A stretch of 22,122 nucleotides of DNA from Nitrospinota bacterium (GTDB lineage Bacteria > UBA8248): positions 1 through 22,122 of the forward strand of contig WTGD01000065.1 of assembly GCA_011523725.1 (NCBI GenBank), written 5' to 3'. Positions 1 to 7,776 of this stretch are shown here, one piece after another. Both the position numbers and the translations under genes were made by a program. The notes below the pieces were generated by a model. That model was given only the letters and a program-made list of their open reading frames with translations. It was not told where the DNA came from and did not search any database. Numbering within the stretch: position 1 is the first letter of the stretch; the number at the start of each line of letters is the position of its first letter.

Positions 1-60
1 ACCGATTCGCTTTCGGGCTTACGCCCTCAGCTCATCGACTCCCCCTCAAGGGGGGAGTGA
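1..60 (-). repeat. Dispersed inverted-repeat element, family A, cut by the window edge
   Basis: Read on the minus strand, this stretch begins with the same GC-rich terminal inverted repeat (starting TCACTCCCCCCTTGAGG) as the copies at 8747 and 12753. It continues with a diverged version of the same interior (GAGTC, GATGAG, TGAGGG, AAACCCGAAA-like, CGAATCGGT). Only one end is present; the rest lies outside the window. The matches are seen directly; that it is a mobile or non-autonomous element is inference. Confidence 0.8.
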
Positions 61-206
61 ACTTCAAAAGCGTGCGCGCAATCCAATACCACTTCCCGGA
101 GGTTTTTCAGCAACCCTTCCAAGAGGAGTGGCATCCATAGCGCGTTTGCCGATGGCGCAATTTCTCTGATTTTGGAGGACTTTTTCGAGAACCCCGCACG
201 CCCGTC

Positions 207-980
207 TTACGTGTAGACTTCCTGAATCCCGAAGTATTCCGGGTTGAAGTTCTCGATGATCTCGACCACCTTGTTCACGCAGGCCTCGAAGTACTGGCGG
301 CCCTTCTCCGGCGTGGCCAGGCGCGGGTCGCCGTAGACGCCGTTGTGCACCCGGCTGTCGGGCAGGCGCACGACCGAGGTCACCCCGTGCATATAGGAGA
401 GAACGAGTTCGGGCTTGTACTCCCAGTCTCCCAGGCGATCCACGTGCACCATGCCCGGGCGGATGTGCATCATGAAAGACGTCTCGAATTCGTTCGCGTG
501 GGTGCCCTCGCGGAAGTTCTCGCCGATGGCGTCGCACGTCTCCTTGTCCACCATGAAGTAGCTTCCCGCGACGATAAGTTTGTCTCCGTCCCTGCCGTAG
601 CGGTCCATGAGCTTGAACATCATGGTCTGGAGCAGGGGCAGGTTGGGATTGTGGCCGTTCAGGAAGAAAATCCGTTTGAAGCCGTTGCGCACGAGGCTTT
701 CGGTGATTTCGGCGACGCAGGCCATGAACGTATCGACCGTGAAGCTGATGGTGCCCGGAAAATTCTCCCACACCTCCGAGTAGCCGTAGGGAAGGGGTGG
801 GGCGACGAGGCAACCCGTCCGGTCGCCGACTGCTTTCGCGACCTCGAACGCGCTCGAAATGTCCACCTGAACCGGCAGGTGAGGACCGTGCTGCTCGGTC
901 GAGCCCACGGGCTGGATGATGACGGGGTTCTCGGGAATCAGGTCGCGGATTTCCATCCAGGTCAGATCGCTCATCATCAT
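207..980 (-). CDS. Creatininase-family amidohydrolase
   Basis: The 257-aa protein has the length and motifs of the creatininase/creatinine amidohydrolase family. These enzymes are metal-dependent hydrolases of cyclic or linear amides. The signature GSTEQHGPHLP lies at residues 27-37, with candidate metal ligands E29, H31 and D40. A variant of the usual NGHGGN motif (NGHNPN, 108-113) and HANEFET (161-167, E164) follow. No signal peptide is visible, so it is probably cytoplasmic. The start is supported by GGAGGG about 9 nt upstream on the minus strand; three tandem ATG codons make the exact first Met ambiguous by 6 nt. The substrate cannot be told from sequence: the family also includes formamide hydrolases and mycofactocin-associated members. 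The gene lies 29 nt downstream of the VOC gene on the same strand and may be cotranscribed with it. Confidence 0.88.
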   Translation of the reverse strand: MMMSDLTWMEIRDLIPENPVIIQPVGSTEQHGPHLPVQVDISSAFEVAKAVGDRTGCLVAPPLPYGYSEVWENFPGTISFTVDTFMACVAEITESLVRNGFKRIFFLNGHNPNLPLLQTMMFKLMDRYGRDGDKLIVAGSYFMVDKETCDAIGENFREGTHANEFETSFMMHIRPGMVHVDRLGDWEYKPELVLSYMHGVTSVVRLPDSRVHNGVYGDPRLATPEKGRQYFEACVNKVVEIIENFNPEYFGIQEVYT

Positions 981-1009
981 GGCGTCGTTCCCTCCATATG
1001 GTTTCGGAC

Positions 1010-1480
1010 TCAGCCGGAGACGGCCTCGGCGGGTTCACCCTCATAGATTTTGAACAGCGCCAGCTCGAAGCCGTCCGGATCGTAGAAAATGGCGGCTCGC
1101 CAGTAGCGCCCGTCGCCGCGCCACGTCACCTGGGGCGGGGTGGCGAACCGCACGCCCTTGGCGACCAACTCCTCATAGGCGGCGTCCAGGTCTTCGGGCT
1201 CGAAGGCGATATGGCTGCTACCTACGTCGTTCAGCGCCGGCGGGTTGTCGTAGGGCTTGCCCTCCGCTTTCAGGAACTGGATGAGCTCCACGATCGCGCC
1301 TCCCGCCCGGAGCATGACGATCCGAAGCTTACTGTCGGGCGTGGTCGAGGCGTATTGGATACCCTCCTCGTCTGAGGAGATGTCCTCCTCTACCTCGAAG
1401 CCGAGCGTGTCGCGGTAAAACGCGATGGACCTTTCGATGTCCGAAACCGTTCTGCTGGAATGGTGCATGGGACCTATCAT
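1010..1480 (-). CDS. VOC (glyoxalase/bleomycin resistance/dioxygenase) family protein
   Basis: The 156-aa protein looks like a single VOC-fold metalloprotein. The N-terminal half has HHSSRTVSDIERSIAFYRDTLGF, the usual start of the first beta-alpha-beta-beta-beta module. The second module has SSHIAFEPEDLDAAYEEL and ends with FYDPDGFELALFKI, the usual closing strand with the metal-ligand Glu. Such proteins isomerise or cleave small substrates, or bind drugs; which applies is unknown. I chose the ATG at 1480 over an in-frame codon at 1606. It has a strong GGGGGGAG site about 6 nt upstream, and the fold begins only after this Met. It lies directly upstream of the creatininase gene, suggesting a two-gene transcript. 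Confidence 0.85.
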   Translation of the reverse strand: MIGPMHHSSRTVSDIERSIAFYRDTLGFEVEEDISSDEEGIQYASTTPDSKLRIVMLRAGGAIVELIQFLKAEGKPYDNPPALNDVGSSHIAFEPEDLDAAYEELVAKGVRFATPPQVTWRGDGRYWRAAIFYDPDGFELALFKIYEGEPAEAVSG

Positions 1481-1668
1481 GACGATCTCCCCCCCTTGGT
1501 CTTGAGAAAACCTTGCGGGCCAACCGTCTTTCGGGATGGCGCCCGTACCGGAAACTTCATGTACGAGATGTGGGCTTAGTGTAGCACAAATCTCTTGGCG
1601 TGACATAAGGTACTCTACGGAGGGGAAGCCTGGCGCGAAGGGGGATCGGAGAGGAGATTAACGCTCTC

Positions 1669-1696
1669 TTGACACCATGCGTGTTCAATGCAAAAT
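1669..1696 (+). promoter_or_regulatory. Probable sigma70-type promoter for the 1725/1939 gene pair
   Basis: A perfect TTGACA (1669-1674) is followed after 16 bp by CAAAAT (1691-1696), or after 17 bp by AAAATT. It lies about 30-55 bp upstream of the ribosome site at 1710-1717 and points at the small ORF and DUF2335 gene. It overlaps the upstream ATG at 1677, which argues for the later start at 1725. Transcription is inferred. Confidence 0.5.
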
Positions 1697-1724
1697 TTCC
1701 ATGTGCGCAAGGAGAGGAAATGTG

Positions 1725-1970
1725 ATGAAAACAAAATATCGCCCGAGGACAAAATATCTCCTGAAAACCAAATATCCTTTTATGGTAAATGGGTTCATTC
1801 ACGGTTTCCGGTCTGTCATCATGGCGATGGGTTTTCCGTCTACTTCCAAACCCAGGCCCATGTCGTATCCTCATTCCTTCCAGGATGATCTGGAAGCCAT
1901 AGGCGCGGATATGTGGAAAGCTTTCGAAACGGAGCGAAATGAACGAGAAAAACAAGCCCAAACCACATAA
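1725..1970 (+). CDS. Small orphan protein upstream of DUF2335 gene
   Basis: This 81-aa reading frame is basic at the N-terminus and has no family that I recognise. The start at 1725 follows AGGAGAGG (1710-1717) with good spacing. Residues 2-16 come from an imperfect 18-nt repeat that gives TKYRPR, TKYLLK, TKYPFM. The C-terminal part (SFQDDLEAIGADMWKAFETE) looks like a genuine amphipathic helix. The frame overlaps the start of the DUF2335 gene by 32 bp, as expected for translational coupling. Base composition is more AT-rich than the flanking genes, as for its partner. It could be a small accessory partner of the membrane protein or a chance ORF; promoter, RBS and overlap favour a real gene. 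Confidence 0.5.
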   Translation: MKTKYRPRTKYLLKTKYPFMVNGFIHGFRSVIMAMGFPSTSKPRPMSYPHSFQDDLEAIGADMWKAFETERNEREKQAQTT

Positions 1971-2397
1971 CGCTCCTGAAAACACCGAACAAAGGCCAGA
2001 AGGGTCAGCGCAGGATATCCCACCAGAGATCCTGGATAAGCTGCCTGAAAATACCAAGCGCGCCATTATTCAAGCGGCGTCTTTCAGTGGTCCGCTACCA
2101 CCACCTGCTCTCTATGCCCAATATGAAGAAATTTTACCGGGTTCAGCCGAAAGAATGATGGCGGGTTTTGAGCGTGAGCAAGCTCAACGCCATGACTGGG
2201 ATAATAAACTTCTAGATTATCAAGCCAAGGAGATTAGCCGTGGTCAATGGATGGCCTTCGGGCTCGGTGCGCTGGCAATTCTTGGAGCCATCTTTTGCGC
2301 ATATATCGGTCAGCCTTGGGTAGCCGGTGTTCTGGTTGGCACTTCCTTGGTCGGTATCGTGACGACATTCATCAAAGGACGATCGAATAACGAGTAA
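1939..2397 (+). CDS. DUF2335 family membrane protein
   Basis: The 152-aa protein has a hydrophilic N-terminus. The conserved DUF2335 block follows, around FSGPLPPPALYAQYEEI with GSAERMMAGFEREQAQRH (about residues 49-85). Two hydrophobic segments (about 105-122 and 127-145) and a short basic tail close it. This is the usual length and order for the family, predicted inner-membrane proteins of unknown function often found near mobile DNA. The ATG at 1939 has GGAG about 6 nt upstream. It overlaps the preceding small ORF and likely shares its promoter at 1669. The pair is more AT-rich than its surroundings and sits alone between minus-strand metabolic genes, so it may have been acquired by transfer. 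That is inference. Confidence 0.85.
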   Translation: MNEKNKPKPHNAPENTEQRPEGSAQDIPPEILDKLPENTKRAIIQAASFSGPLPPPALYAQYEEILPGSAERMMAGFEREQAQRHDWDNKLLDYQAKEISRGQWMAFGLGALAILGAIFCAYIGQPWVAGVLVGTSLVGIVTTFIKGRSNNE

Positions 2398-2451
2398 ACA
2401 CGTGTCAGAGTGATGCAGGTTCCCTGAAAAAAACTACCCGACCCCCCCCCC

Positions 2452-3249
2452 TCAACTCCCCCTGAAATCCGGTTTGCGCTTCTCGTGAAAGGCTTCCACG
2501 CCCTCTTTGAAATCATCCGACTGGCGAAGCCTTGAATAGCAATGCCCTTCAAGCTGGATTCCCAGGGACAGGAAGGTGTCTTCGGTTTCGTTGAGCAGGC
2601 GCTTGGCCGTGCGCTGTGCGAGCGGGGCGAACTGGCAGAGCTCGGCCACCAGGGCGTCGGTGGCTTTTTCCAGCTCCTCGTCCGGCACGACCTCGGTGAC
2701 GACCCCCCACTCATAGGCCTGGCTGCCGCTGATGCGCTTCGAGCGCATGACGATGTGCTTCGTCCGCGTGATGCCGATCATCTTCTGGAGGCGCGCCGAG
2801 CCGCCCGAACCCGGAATCTGCCCCAGGCGCTGCTCGGGCAGGGCGTAGAGCGCAGACTCCGACGCTATGCGGAAATCACACGCGAGCGAAATCTCGAAGC
2901 CCACGCCGAAGCAGTAGCCGCGATTCGCCGCGATGGTCGGTTTCTCGCACCGCGTGGGCGCGGCGATGTTGTCCGCCAGCTTCGAGACGTGCTCGGGAGA
3001 TGCCTCCATGAAGCCGCGGATGAATCCGCCCGAGGAGAAGTTGGGTCCCAAAGCGCGCAGGACGATGACGCGCACGCGCTCGTCGAGGTCCAGGTTCTCG
3101 AAGGCGGCGCGCAGCTCCTCGCGCTGGCCCATGCTGATCGTGTTCATCTCGCCGCGATCGAGAATGATGTCGCCGCGCTCTTGCTCCGCGTCCACTTCAA
3201 CCGTGAAGCCGTCGAAACTGGCACCATGCAGGTCTTCGCCGTGTCGCAT
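2452..3249 (-). CDS. Enoyl-CoA hydratase/isomerase family protein (divergent crotonase B)
   Basis: The protein is 265 aa from the ATG at 3249 (an in-frame TTG at 3255 is an alternative), the usual crotonase length. It retains the family core GYCFGVGFEISLACDFRIASES and the LPEQRLGQIPGSGG loop. In the numbering from the TTG start, both catalytic-type glutamates are present (E121 and E141). The first oxyanion-hole loop is unusual: NFSSGGFIRGF replaces the common AGADxxE pattern. N-terminal similarity is weak (ERGDIILDRGEMNTIS instead of RPEKxNA), so the substrate or reaction may differ from simple hydration. It is the last gene of a three-gene minus-strand operon, 30 nt after the acyl-CoA ligase. 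AGGAG lies 4-10 nt before the candidate starts. A 10-base C run follows the stop. Confidence 0.87.
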   Translation of the reverse strand: MRHGEDLHGASFDGFTVEVDAEQERGDIILDRGEMNTISMGQREELRAAFENLDLDERVRVIVLRALGPNFSSGGFIRGFMEASPEHVSKLADNIAAPTRCEKPTIAANRGYCFGVGFEISLACDFRIASESALYALPEQRLGQIPGSGGSARLQKMIGITRTKHIVMRSKRISGSQAYEWGVVTEVVPDEELEKATDALVAELCQFAPLAQRTAKRLLNETEDTFLSLGIQLEGHCYSRLRQSDDFKEGVEAFHEKRKPDFRGS

Positions 3250-3285
3250 CGTCAAGGTTCTCCTATCGATTCGGTTTCGTCATTC

Positions 3286-4899
3286 TCATTCCGCAGGCGC
3301 CATTTGCAGCAGCGCCTTCTTGTCGATCTTGTCGCTCGCGACGCGGGGAAACTCAGGCAGTTCGATGAACCGCGCCGGTATCTTGTAGGTGGCGAGGCCG
3401 CTCGTTCTGAGCGCCTCGGCCAGAACTTTCGGGTCGAGGCTTCTGCCCGCATGGGGCTGGATGAACGCCCAGGGCGCCTCGCCGTATTCGGGGTCGGGCG
3501 CGGCAACCACGGCGCACTCGAAAACGTCGGGGTGTTTGGCGATCTCGCGTTCGACCTCCGCCGGCAGTATCTTCTGCCCGCTGCGGTTGATGACCTCCTT
3601 GCTGCGGCCCAGCAACCGCAAGCGCCCGTCCTCGTCGATGGTCGCGATGTCGCCGGTCGCGTTCCAGCCCTCCGACCAGACCGTTCGCGTCGCTTCCTCG
3701 TCCTTCCAGTAGCCCGAGGACGCGTAAGGGGCCGCGAGTTTGAAGTGGCCGACGCTCCCCCGGGGCAGCGCGTTTCCCTCTTCATCCTCGATTCGCCAGC
3801 GGCATCCCCGGTGCGGGGGGCCGATGCTGCCGTTGAGCCTGAGTGCTGCGGGATCAGTAAAGTCCGCGTGCGCGAAGCCGGGGGTTTCCATGCTGCCCGC
3901 CGCGAGGACGACGCGGGAGCCGGTGAGGCGCTCGAAGCGGCGCGCCGCGTCCAGGTCCGCCGCCGCCGTGCCGATTCTGATGGCGCGCAGCGAGCGCAGG
4001 TCGAAGGCGCCCAGGTCTTCCTGCGCCAGGCGGTTCAAAATGACGGGCACGGTCGTGGCTACGGTGATCTTGGCACTCTCGATGAGCGCCAGCAAAGCGC
4101 GCGCGTTATAGGTTTCGGGGAACGTGAAGGCGCACGGCGCCATGCCCGACGTCACCCAGACCAGCAGCCCCGCGCCTCCCGCCATCGGCGCGAAAACGCC
4201 GACGTTGTCCTCCCCGCTGATACGCAATCGCGCGCCGTTTGCGCGGGCGAGGCACATCTGCGCCCCCTCGGGCCATTCGCACAGCTTCGAAAAACCGCTG
4301 GAACCGCTCGAGACCGTGATCATGGAAATCTCATCGAAGCGGAAAGCCCGGGAGGCGATCTCCTCCATCGCTCCTGTGTCCTCTGGCGGCCTGGTCAGTT
4401 CGGCCCAGGGGAGCCACCCCTCGGGAGAAAATCCGGAGAGATCGACGCGAAGGACGGGTGCGGTGACGCCTGCCGCCTCATCCAGCCAGGCAGTTCCTTC
4501 ATCGCCACCCGAATCGGGCGAGGCGAAGATGACGCTCGGCGCCAGTTCTTGATGTGCATAGCCCAGTTCCTGGCTGCGCCACTGCATGGGGGCGTAGCAG
4601 CCGATGATTCCCGCTTTCTTGAGCGCGATGCGCAAGATAATCTCGCGGTTCGAGGAGGGCATCTGCACGAGGGCGCGGGCGTCGCGCTCGATTCCTCCCG
4701 CGATCAGGTTCGCGGCGATGTGGCCGGTGCGTTCATCCAGTTCCCGCCAGGTGATCTCCTCTTGGGAATCGCGGCAAGCGGTTTTATCCGGAAAATCCCG
4801 CGCATAAGCGGCGTAGCGCTCCACCATCGTCTCGCGCGTCCAGTATCCGGCGGAGAGATAAGCCTCGATTTTTTCGCGGTTCAGAAGAGAAGGCTTCAT
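3286..4899 (-). CDS. AMP-dependent acyl-CoA ligase (ANL superfamily)
   Basis: The 537-aa protein has the usual length of a class I adenylate-forming CoA ligase, which activates a carboxylic acid to an acyl-AMP and then a thioester. Motif A3 is a variant, VSSGSSGFSK (196-205), with the Lys kept. A5-like GSMETP lies at 335-340 and A7 TGD at 415-417. The A8 hinge is GRSKEVINRSGQKILPAEVE (431-450). A10 is SDKIDKKAL (522-530), K524 being the probable catalytic Lys although the usual preceding Gly is Asp. The open frame runs further upstream to 5514, but that part is the out-of-frame shadow of the next gene. The ATG at 4899 lies 14 nt after that gene's stop. With a crotonase on each side it probably serves a carboxylate degradation pathway, as in feruloyl-CoA or carnitine-type operons. 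The substrate is not determinable. Confidence 0.9.
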   Translation of the reverse strand: MKPSLLNREKIEAYLSAGYWTRETMVERYAAYARDFPDKTACRDSQEEITWRELDERTGHIAANLIAGGIERDARALVQMPSSNREIILRIALKKAGIIGCYAPMQWRSQELGYAHQELAPSVIFASPDSGGDEGTAWLDEAAGVTAPVLRVDLSGFSPEGWLPWAELTRPPEDTGAMEEIASRAFRFDEISMITVSSGSSGFSKLCEWPEGAQMCLARANGARLRISGEDNVGVFAPMAGGAGLLVWVTSGMAPCAFTFPETYNARALLALIESAKITVATTVPVILNRLAQEDLGAFDLRSLRAIRIGTAAADLDAARRFERLTGSRVVLAAGSMETPGFAHADFTDPAALRLNGSIGPPHRGCRWRIEDEEGNALPRGSVGHFKLAAPYASSGYWKDEEATRTVWSEGWNATGDIATIDEDGRLRLLGRSKEVINRSGQKILPAEVEREIAKHPDVFECAVVAAPDPEYGEAPWAFIQPHAGRSLDPKVLAEALRTSGLATYKIPARFIELPEFPRVASDKIDKKALLQMAPAE

Positions 4900-4913
4900 G
4901 CTGGAATCCGGGA

Positions 4914-5699
4914 TCAGCGGCCCTTGTACTCGGGCGCGCGCTTTTCGGCGTAGGCTTTGAGCGCCTCGCGGCTGTCCTCGGTCGCCATGCAGATGGCGTA
5001 GAGCTTGCGCTCGAAGTCGATGCCCGCCAGAAGCTCCGTTTCCGTGGAGCGCAGGACGGCGTCGCGCCCGGCGACGAAGGCCATCGGGGCTTGCGCTCCG
5101 AGCAGGCGCGCCAGATCCTTCGCGCGGGGAAGCAGGTTGGCCAGCGGCATGACTTCGGTGACGAGGCCGATTTCTCGCGCGGTCCCGGCGTCGACGCGCT
5201 GCCCCGTCAGGATCATCTGCATGGCCCAGCCCAGCCCCACGAACCGGTAGAGGCGCTGCGTGCCGCCCGAGCCCGGGATCTGGCCGAAGTTGATCTCCGG
5301 CAGCCCGAGCCGGGCGTTTTCGCTCGCGATGCGTATGGTGCAGCCCATGGCGAATTCGAGGCCTGCGCCGAAGCAATAGCCGTTTACCGCGGCCACGCTC
5401 GGCTTGCCGAGACGCTCGATGGCGGTCGGCAGCTCCTTGCGCAGCGTCGCCGAGGGGCCCATCTCGGAGACCAGCGTGCGCTGCTCCAGTTCCGGGATGT
5501 TGGCGCCTGCGCAAAACGACTCCTCCCCGTGCCCGGTGAAGACGATGGCTTTCACCGCGTCGTCGGTCTCGGCGCGGCGCGCGCAGTCGAGCAGGTCGAC
5601 CCGCATCTGGTGCGTCATGGCGTTTCGCTTCTCGGGCCGGTGCAGCGTGACGATCAGCAGCTCACCGTCCATTTCGGTGCGCACGTTCTCGTAGTTCAT
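4914..5699 (-). CDS. Enoyl-CoA hydratase/isomerase family protein (canonical crotonase A)
   Basis: The 261-aa protein is a textbook crotonase. It has the N-terminal RPEKRNAM motif, the oxyanion loop FCAGANIPEL (62-71), NGYCFGAGLEFAMGC with E115, and LPEINFGQIPGSGGTQRL with E135. Both Glu residues used for syn-hydration of enoyl-CoA are present. It should act on a CoA thioester, plausibly one made by the ligase encoded 14 nt downstream. It shares the unusual wording GYCFG and GQIPGSGG with crotonase B, suggesting that the two are diverged paralogues. It is the first gene of the operon. No convincing promoter was picked out in the 5700-5876 stretch. Confidence 0.92.
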   Translation of the reverse strand: MNYENVRTEMDGELLIVTLHRPEKRNAMTHQMRVDLLDCARRAETDDAVKAIVFTGHGEESFCAGANIPELEQRTLVSEMGPSATLRKELPTAIERLGKPSVAAVNGYCFGAGLEFAMGCTIRIASENARLGLPEINFGQIPGSGGTQRLYRFVGLGWAMQMILTGQRVDAGTAREIGLVTEVMPLANLLPRAKDLARLLGAQAPMAFVAGRDAVLRSTETELLAGIDFERKLYAICMATEDSREALKAYAEKRAPEYKGR

Positions 5700-5876
5700 A
5701 TCGGCTCCGCCCCCTTGTCATCGGTTTTCTCATCGACGCAGGCGGCGTCCGCATCGACGCGCGCCCGCGCTCCCATTGTAATCACTATCTGCGCGGCTCA
5801 AGTCAACCGGCGTTGGGCCGGTTTCGCGAACGCGCAGCGCGTCCGTGAAAAGCGCCGGACGAAAAAAAGCGTTCAC

Positions 5877-5920
5877 CTGCGGCGTCCCGGCCCTCCTTCG
5901 AGAGAGCCGGGACGCCGCAG
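5877..5920 (-). terminator. Strong hairpin terminator downstream of the alpha/beta hydrolase
   Basis: Bases 5877-5891 and 5906-5920 form a perfect 15-bp GC-rich stem with a 14-nt loop. On the minus strand the stem is followed after about 8 nt by a run of seven T. This is the layout of an intrinsic terminator for the hydrolase gene ending at 5954, and it isolates that gene from the crotonase operon. Confidence 0.75.
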
Positions 5921-5953
5921 CGGGCGATGAAGGAAAGTATGCGTTCGGTTCCG

Positions 5954-7138
5954 CTATGCGCCCAGCTTGAGTTTCAGCCAGTCGAAAATCTCGTGCGCAT
6001 AGGGGGGCACGTTGTCCATCTGGCAGTGCTGGGCGCCCGTTTCGGTTCCCTTGACGACCCGGAAGGTCTTGTCCCTGGAGCCCGAGGCGTTAAAAAGGTT
6101 TTTCGCGTCGGCGAGGGGGATCTGCTGGTCGCCTTCGCCGTGAATCAGCAAGAACGGGCAGCGCATGTTCTGCACCACGCCGTCCAGCTTGAAATCGGCG
6201 AGCAAGTCGAGACACTCCTCGGTGGAGTTGGAGTTGAAAATCCACTCCAGGTGATGCCCGGGAACCGAGAGGGCCGTCTTGTAGGCGGCGGCGATACGGT
6301 CCTGCCATACCCGCTGGTAGTCCCAGATCGCCCCCCAGGCCACGCACGCCTTGAAGCGGTGCTCCATGCTCGCGTTTCTGGGAGCGTAATAGCCGCCAAG
6401 GCTGATCGCCATGACGCCGGCGCGCTTCGCGTCCACGTCGTTGCGTCCTTCGAGATAATCGAGGGCCGCAGCGCCCGCGGTTTCATGATCGTGACGCAGG
6501 AAGAGCTTCCGGAAGCGGATGGCCTCCCCGTTTCCGGGCGCGTCCACGGCGAGCACGCTCATCCCCCGGCGCACGAGGTCTTCCGCGCCCAGGATGTATT
6601 GAATCTCCTTCGAAACGTCGAAGCCGTCGAAGGATACCACCACGGGCGGTTTGCGCTTCCTCGTGTTCTGCGCGTGAACGAGGATGCCCGGCAGCGTCTT
6701 TTTGCCCTCGTAGGGGATTTCGACGTGCTCGATGCGCGGCGCGTCGGTGAGCGCGGCGAAGCGCTTGAAGCTGTCGAGCGATTTGCGGTACGCGGCGTTC
6801 GCCGCCTTGTCCTTGGGCGTGCGGAACCGCTCGCCGAGCTGGTAGTAGAAACACGCGCGCTTGAAGAAAGCGGCGGCGGAGAGGTCGTTCTTCTTGCGCG
6901 CGGCGGCCATGCCGAGGGCGCGCATCCTGTCGGCCTCGCTCACCCATTCGGCGAACCAGGCGTCGTCGTCGCCTATCTTGCCCTTTAACTTGCGGCAGAC
7001 CCTGTCGACCTCGCCCATCGTGGACGAACCCCAATAAGACGTGGAATAGGCGATCCCCACGCCGGCGGACCAGCGGTAGTCATCGGGAAAATACGCGAAC
7101 CACGGTTCCTTGCGGACGGCTTGTGCGGCTTTTGCCAT
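5954..7138 (-). CDS. Alpha/beta hydrolase with N-terminal helical domain (FrsA/dihydroxypseudooxynicotine-hydrolase-like)
   Basis: The 394-aa protein has a Trp/Tyr-rich, probably helical N-terminal part (about 1-130) followed by an alpha/beta-hydrolase core. The nucleophile elbow is AISLGG (S246). The Asp is in GEGDQQIP (about D337) and the His in AQHCQ (H371), giving a complete Ser-Asp-His set. The DGFDVSKE segment near 171-178 resembles the oxyanion region of the dihydroxypseudooxynicotine hydrolase/FrsA-like group. That group includes C-C bond hydrolases and esterases; which reaction applies here is unknown. No signal peptide is visible. AAGGAG lies about 8 nt before the ATG. A terminator follows at 5877. 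A close paralogue lies at 9272-10447. Confidence 0.85.
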   Translation of the reverse strand: MAKAAQAVRKEPWFAYFPDDYRWSAGVGIAYSTSYWGSSTMGEVDRVCRKLKGKIGDDDAWFAEWVSEADRMRALGMAAARKKNDLSAAAFFKRACFYYQLGERFRTPKDKAANAAYRKSLDSFKRFAALTDAPRIEHVEIPYEGKKTLPGILVHAQNTRKRKPPVVVSFDGFDVSKEIQYILGAEDLVRRGMSVLAVDAPGNGEAIRFRKLFLRHDHETAGAAALDYLEGRNDVDAKRAGVMAISLGGYYAPRNASMEHRFKACVAWGAIWDYQRVWQDRIAAAYKTALSVPGHHLEWIFNSNSTEECLDLLADFKLDGVVQNMRCPFLLIHGEGDQQIPLADAKNLFNASGSRDKTFRVVKGTETGAQHCQMDNVPPYAHEIFDWLKLKLGA

Positions 7139-7542
7139 GAGGCGATCTCCTTACGGGAAAATGAAAACTATCGTGCATGAATCCATTGAGGGATGGCGCG
7201 GGAAAATCGAGAAAAACGGACTCTTCAATCCGAGAGTTCTTCGAAATTCGGGCTTCCTCGTTTCGTTGTTCCAGTGGCGGGAAATATATCACAGGGTCAT
7301 TCTTGTCGTCATCGTGGAAGGTGGCTTGTTCCAAATGTGAAAGAAAGGGGCGTCGTTCCGCTGGAGTGACGACCCGAAGTCAAATCATCATACGGCATCC
7401 TTACAATCGAATTTGTGGTAGGGACAGGTCGCGACCTGTCCTTACAAAGACAATCTCGGGAAAGGGCAATCTGATTGGGTCGCATTCCGAATGATTGCAT
7501 TGCAATTATGGAGCAGGGTAGAAACGGGTGCAGAAGTAGGGC
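7139..7542. other. Non-coding stretch with repeat remnants
   Basis: No supportable gene is seen in this 404-bp gap. It contains the REP-like palindrome at 7419-7446 and, at about 7351-7374, a decayed hairpin resembling the CGTCATTCCGG-type dispersed repeat seen at 12657 and 21927. The promoter of the following antitoxin gene should lie at the right end, but I could not identify it with confidence. Confidence 0.5.
7419..7446. repeat. REP-like palindrome, ACAGG arm type
   Basis: This near-perfect 28-bp palindrome has arms reading GTAGGGACAGG around a central TCGCGA; one base breaks symmetry in the right arm. The same core recurs at 9173, and a related arm type with the same TCGCGA core occurs at 7773 and 21228. 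Confidence 0.8.
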
Positions 7543-7776
7543 ATGAGTATGGCGAGCATCACAATCCGCAATCTCGACGACGACGTGAAAACACGCCTTC
7601 GCGTGCGTGCGGCGGAGAACGGCCGCTCCATAGAGGAAGAAGCGCGGGTGATTCTGCGCCAGGCCGTCGGGCAGGAGGAAGTGCCCGCGAAAGGTCTGGG
7701 TACGGCGATCCACGAACGTTTCAAGCCCTTCGACGGCGTCGAGTTGGAGTTGCCGCCGCGTTACGCCAATCCGTAG
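7543..7776 (+). CDS. FitA-like ribbon-helix-helix antitoxin, orphan and probably truncated
   Basis: The 77-aa protein begins SITIRNLDDDVKTRLRVRAA, the standard RHH DNA-binding motif of FitA/Arc-type antitoxins, followed by the helix GRSIEEEARVILRQAV. The C-terminal toxin-binding part (AIHERFKPFDGVELELPPR) is also FitA-like. In that family it usually runs on for some residues after LPPR, and a fitB PIN toxin follows. Here the frame ends after three more residues at a TAG that lies inside the palindrome at 7773-7800, and no toxin gene follows. It is therefore an orphan whose C-terminus and partner seem to have been replaced by a repeat. A start at 7549 is equally possible. It may still bind DNA; neutralising activity is uncertain. 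Confidence 0.82.
   Translation: MSMASITIRNLDDDVKTRLRVRAAENGRSIEEEARVILRQAVGQEEVPAKGLGTAIHERFKPFDGVELELPPRYANP

Noticed and set aside
64..1044. 326-codon frame overlapping the creatininase gene
   Set aside because: Arg/Pro/Gly-rich translation with no motifs, in another frame of a gene with clear creatininase signatures.
2542..4953. 803-codon plus-strand open frame
   Set aside because: It is antisense to crotonase B and the CoA ligase, has no recognisable domain, and is the usual stop-poor shadow frame of GC-rich genes.
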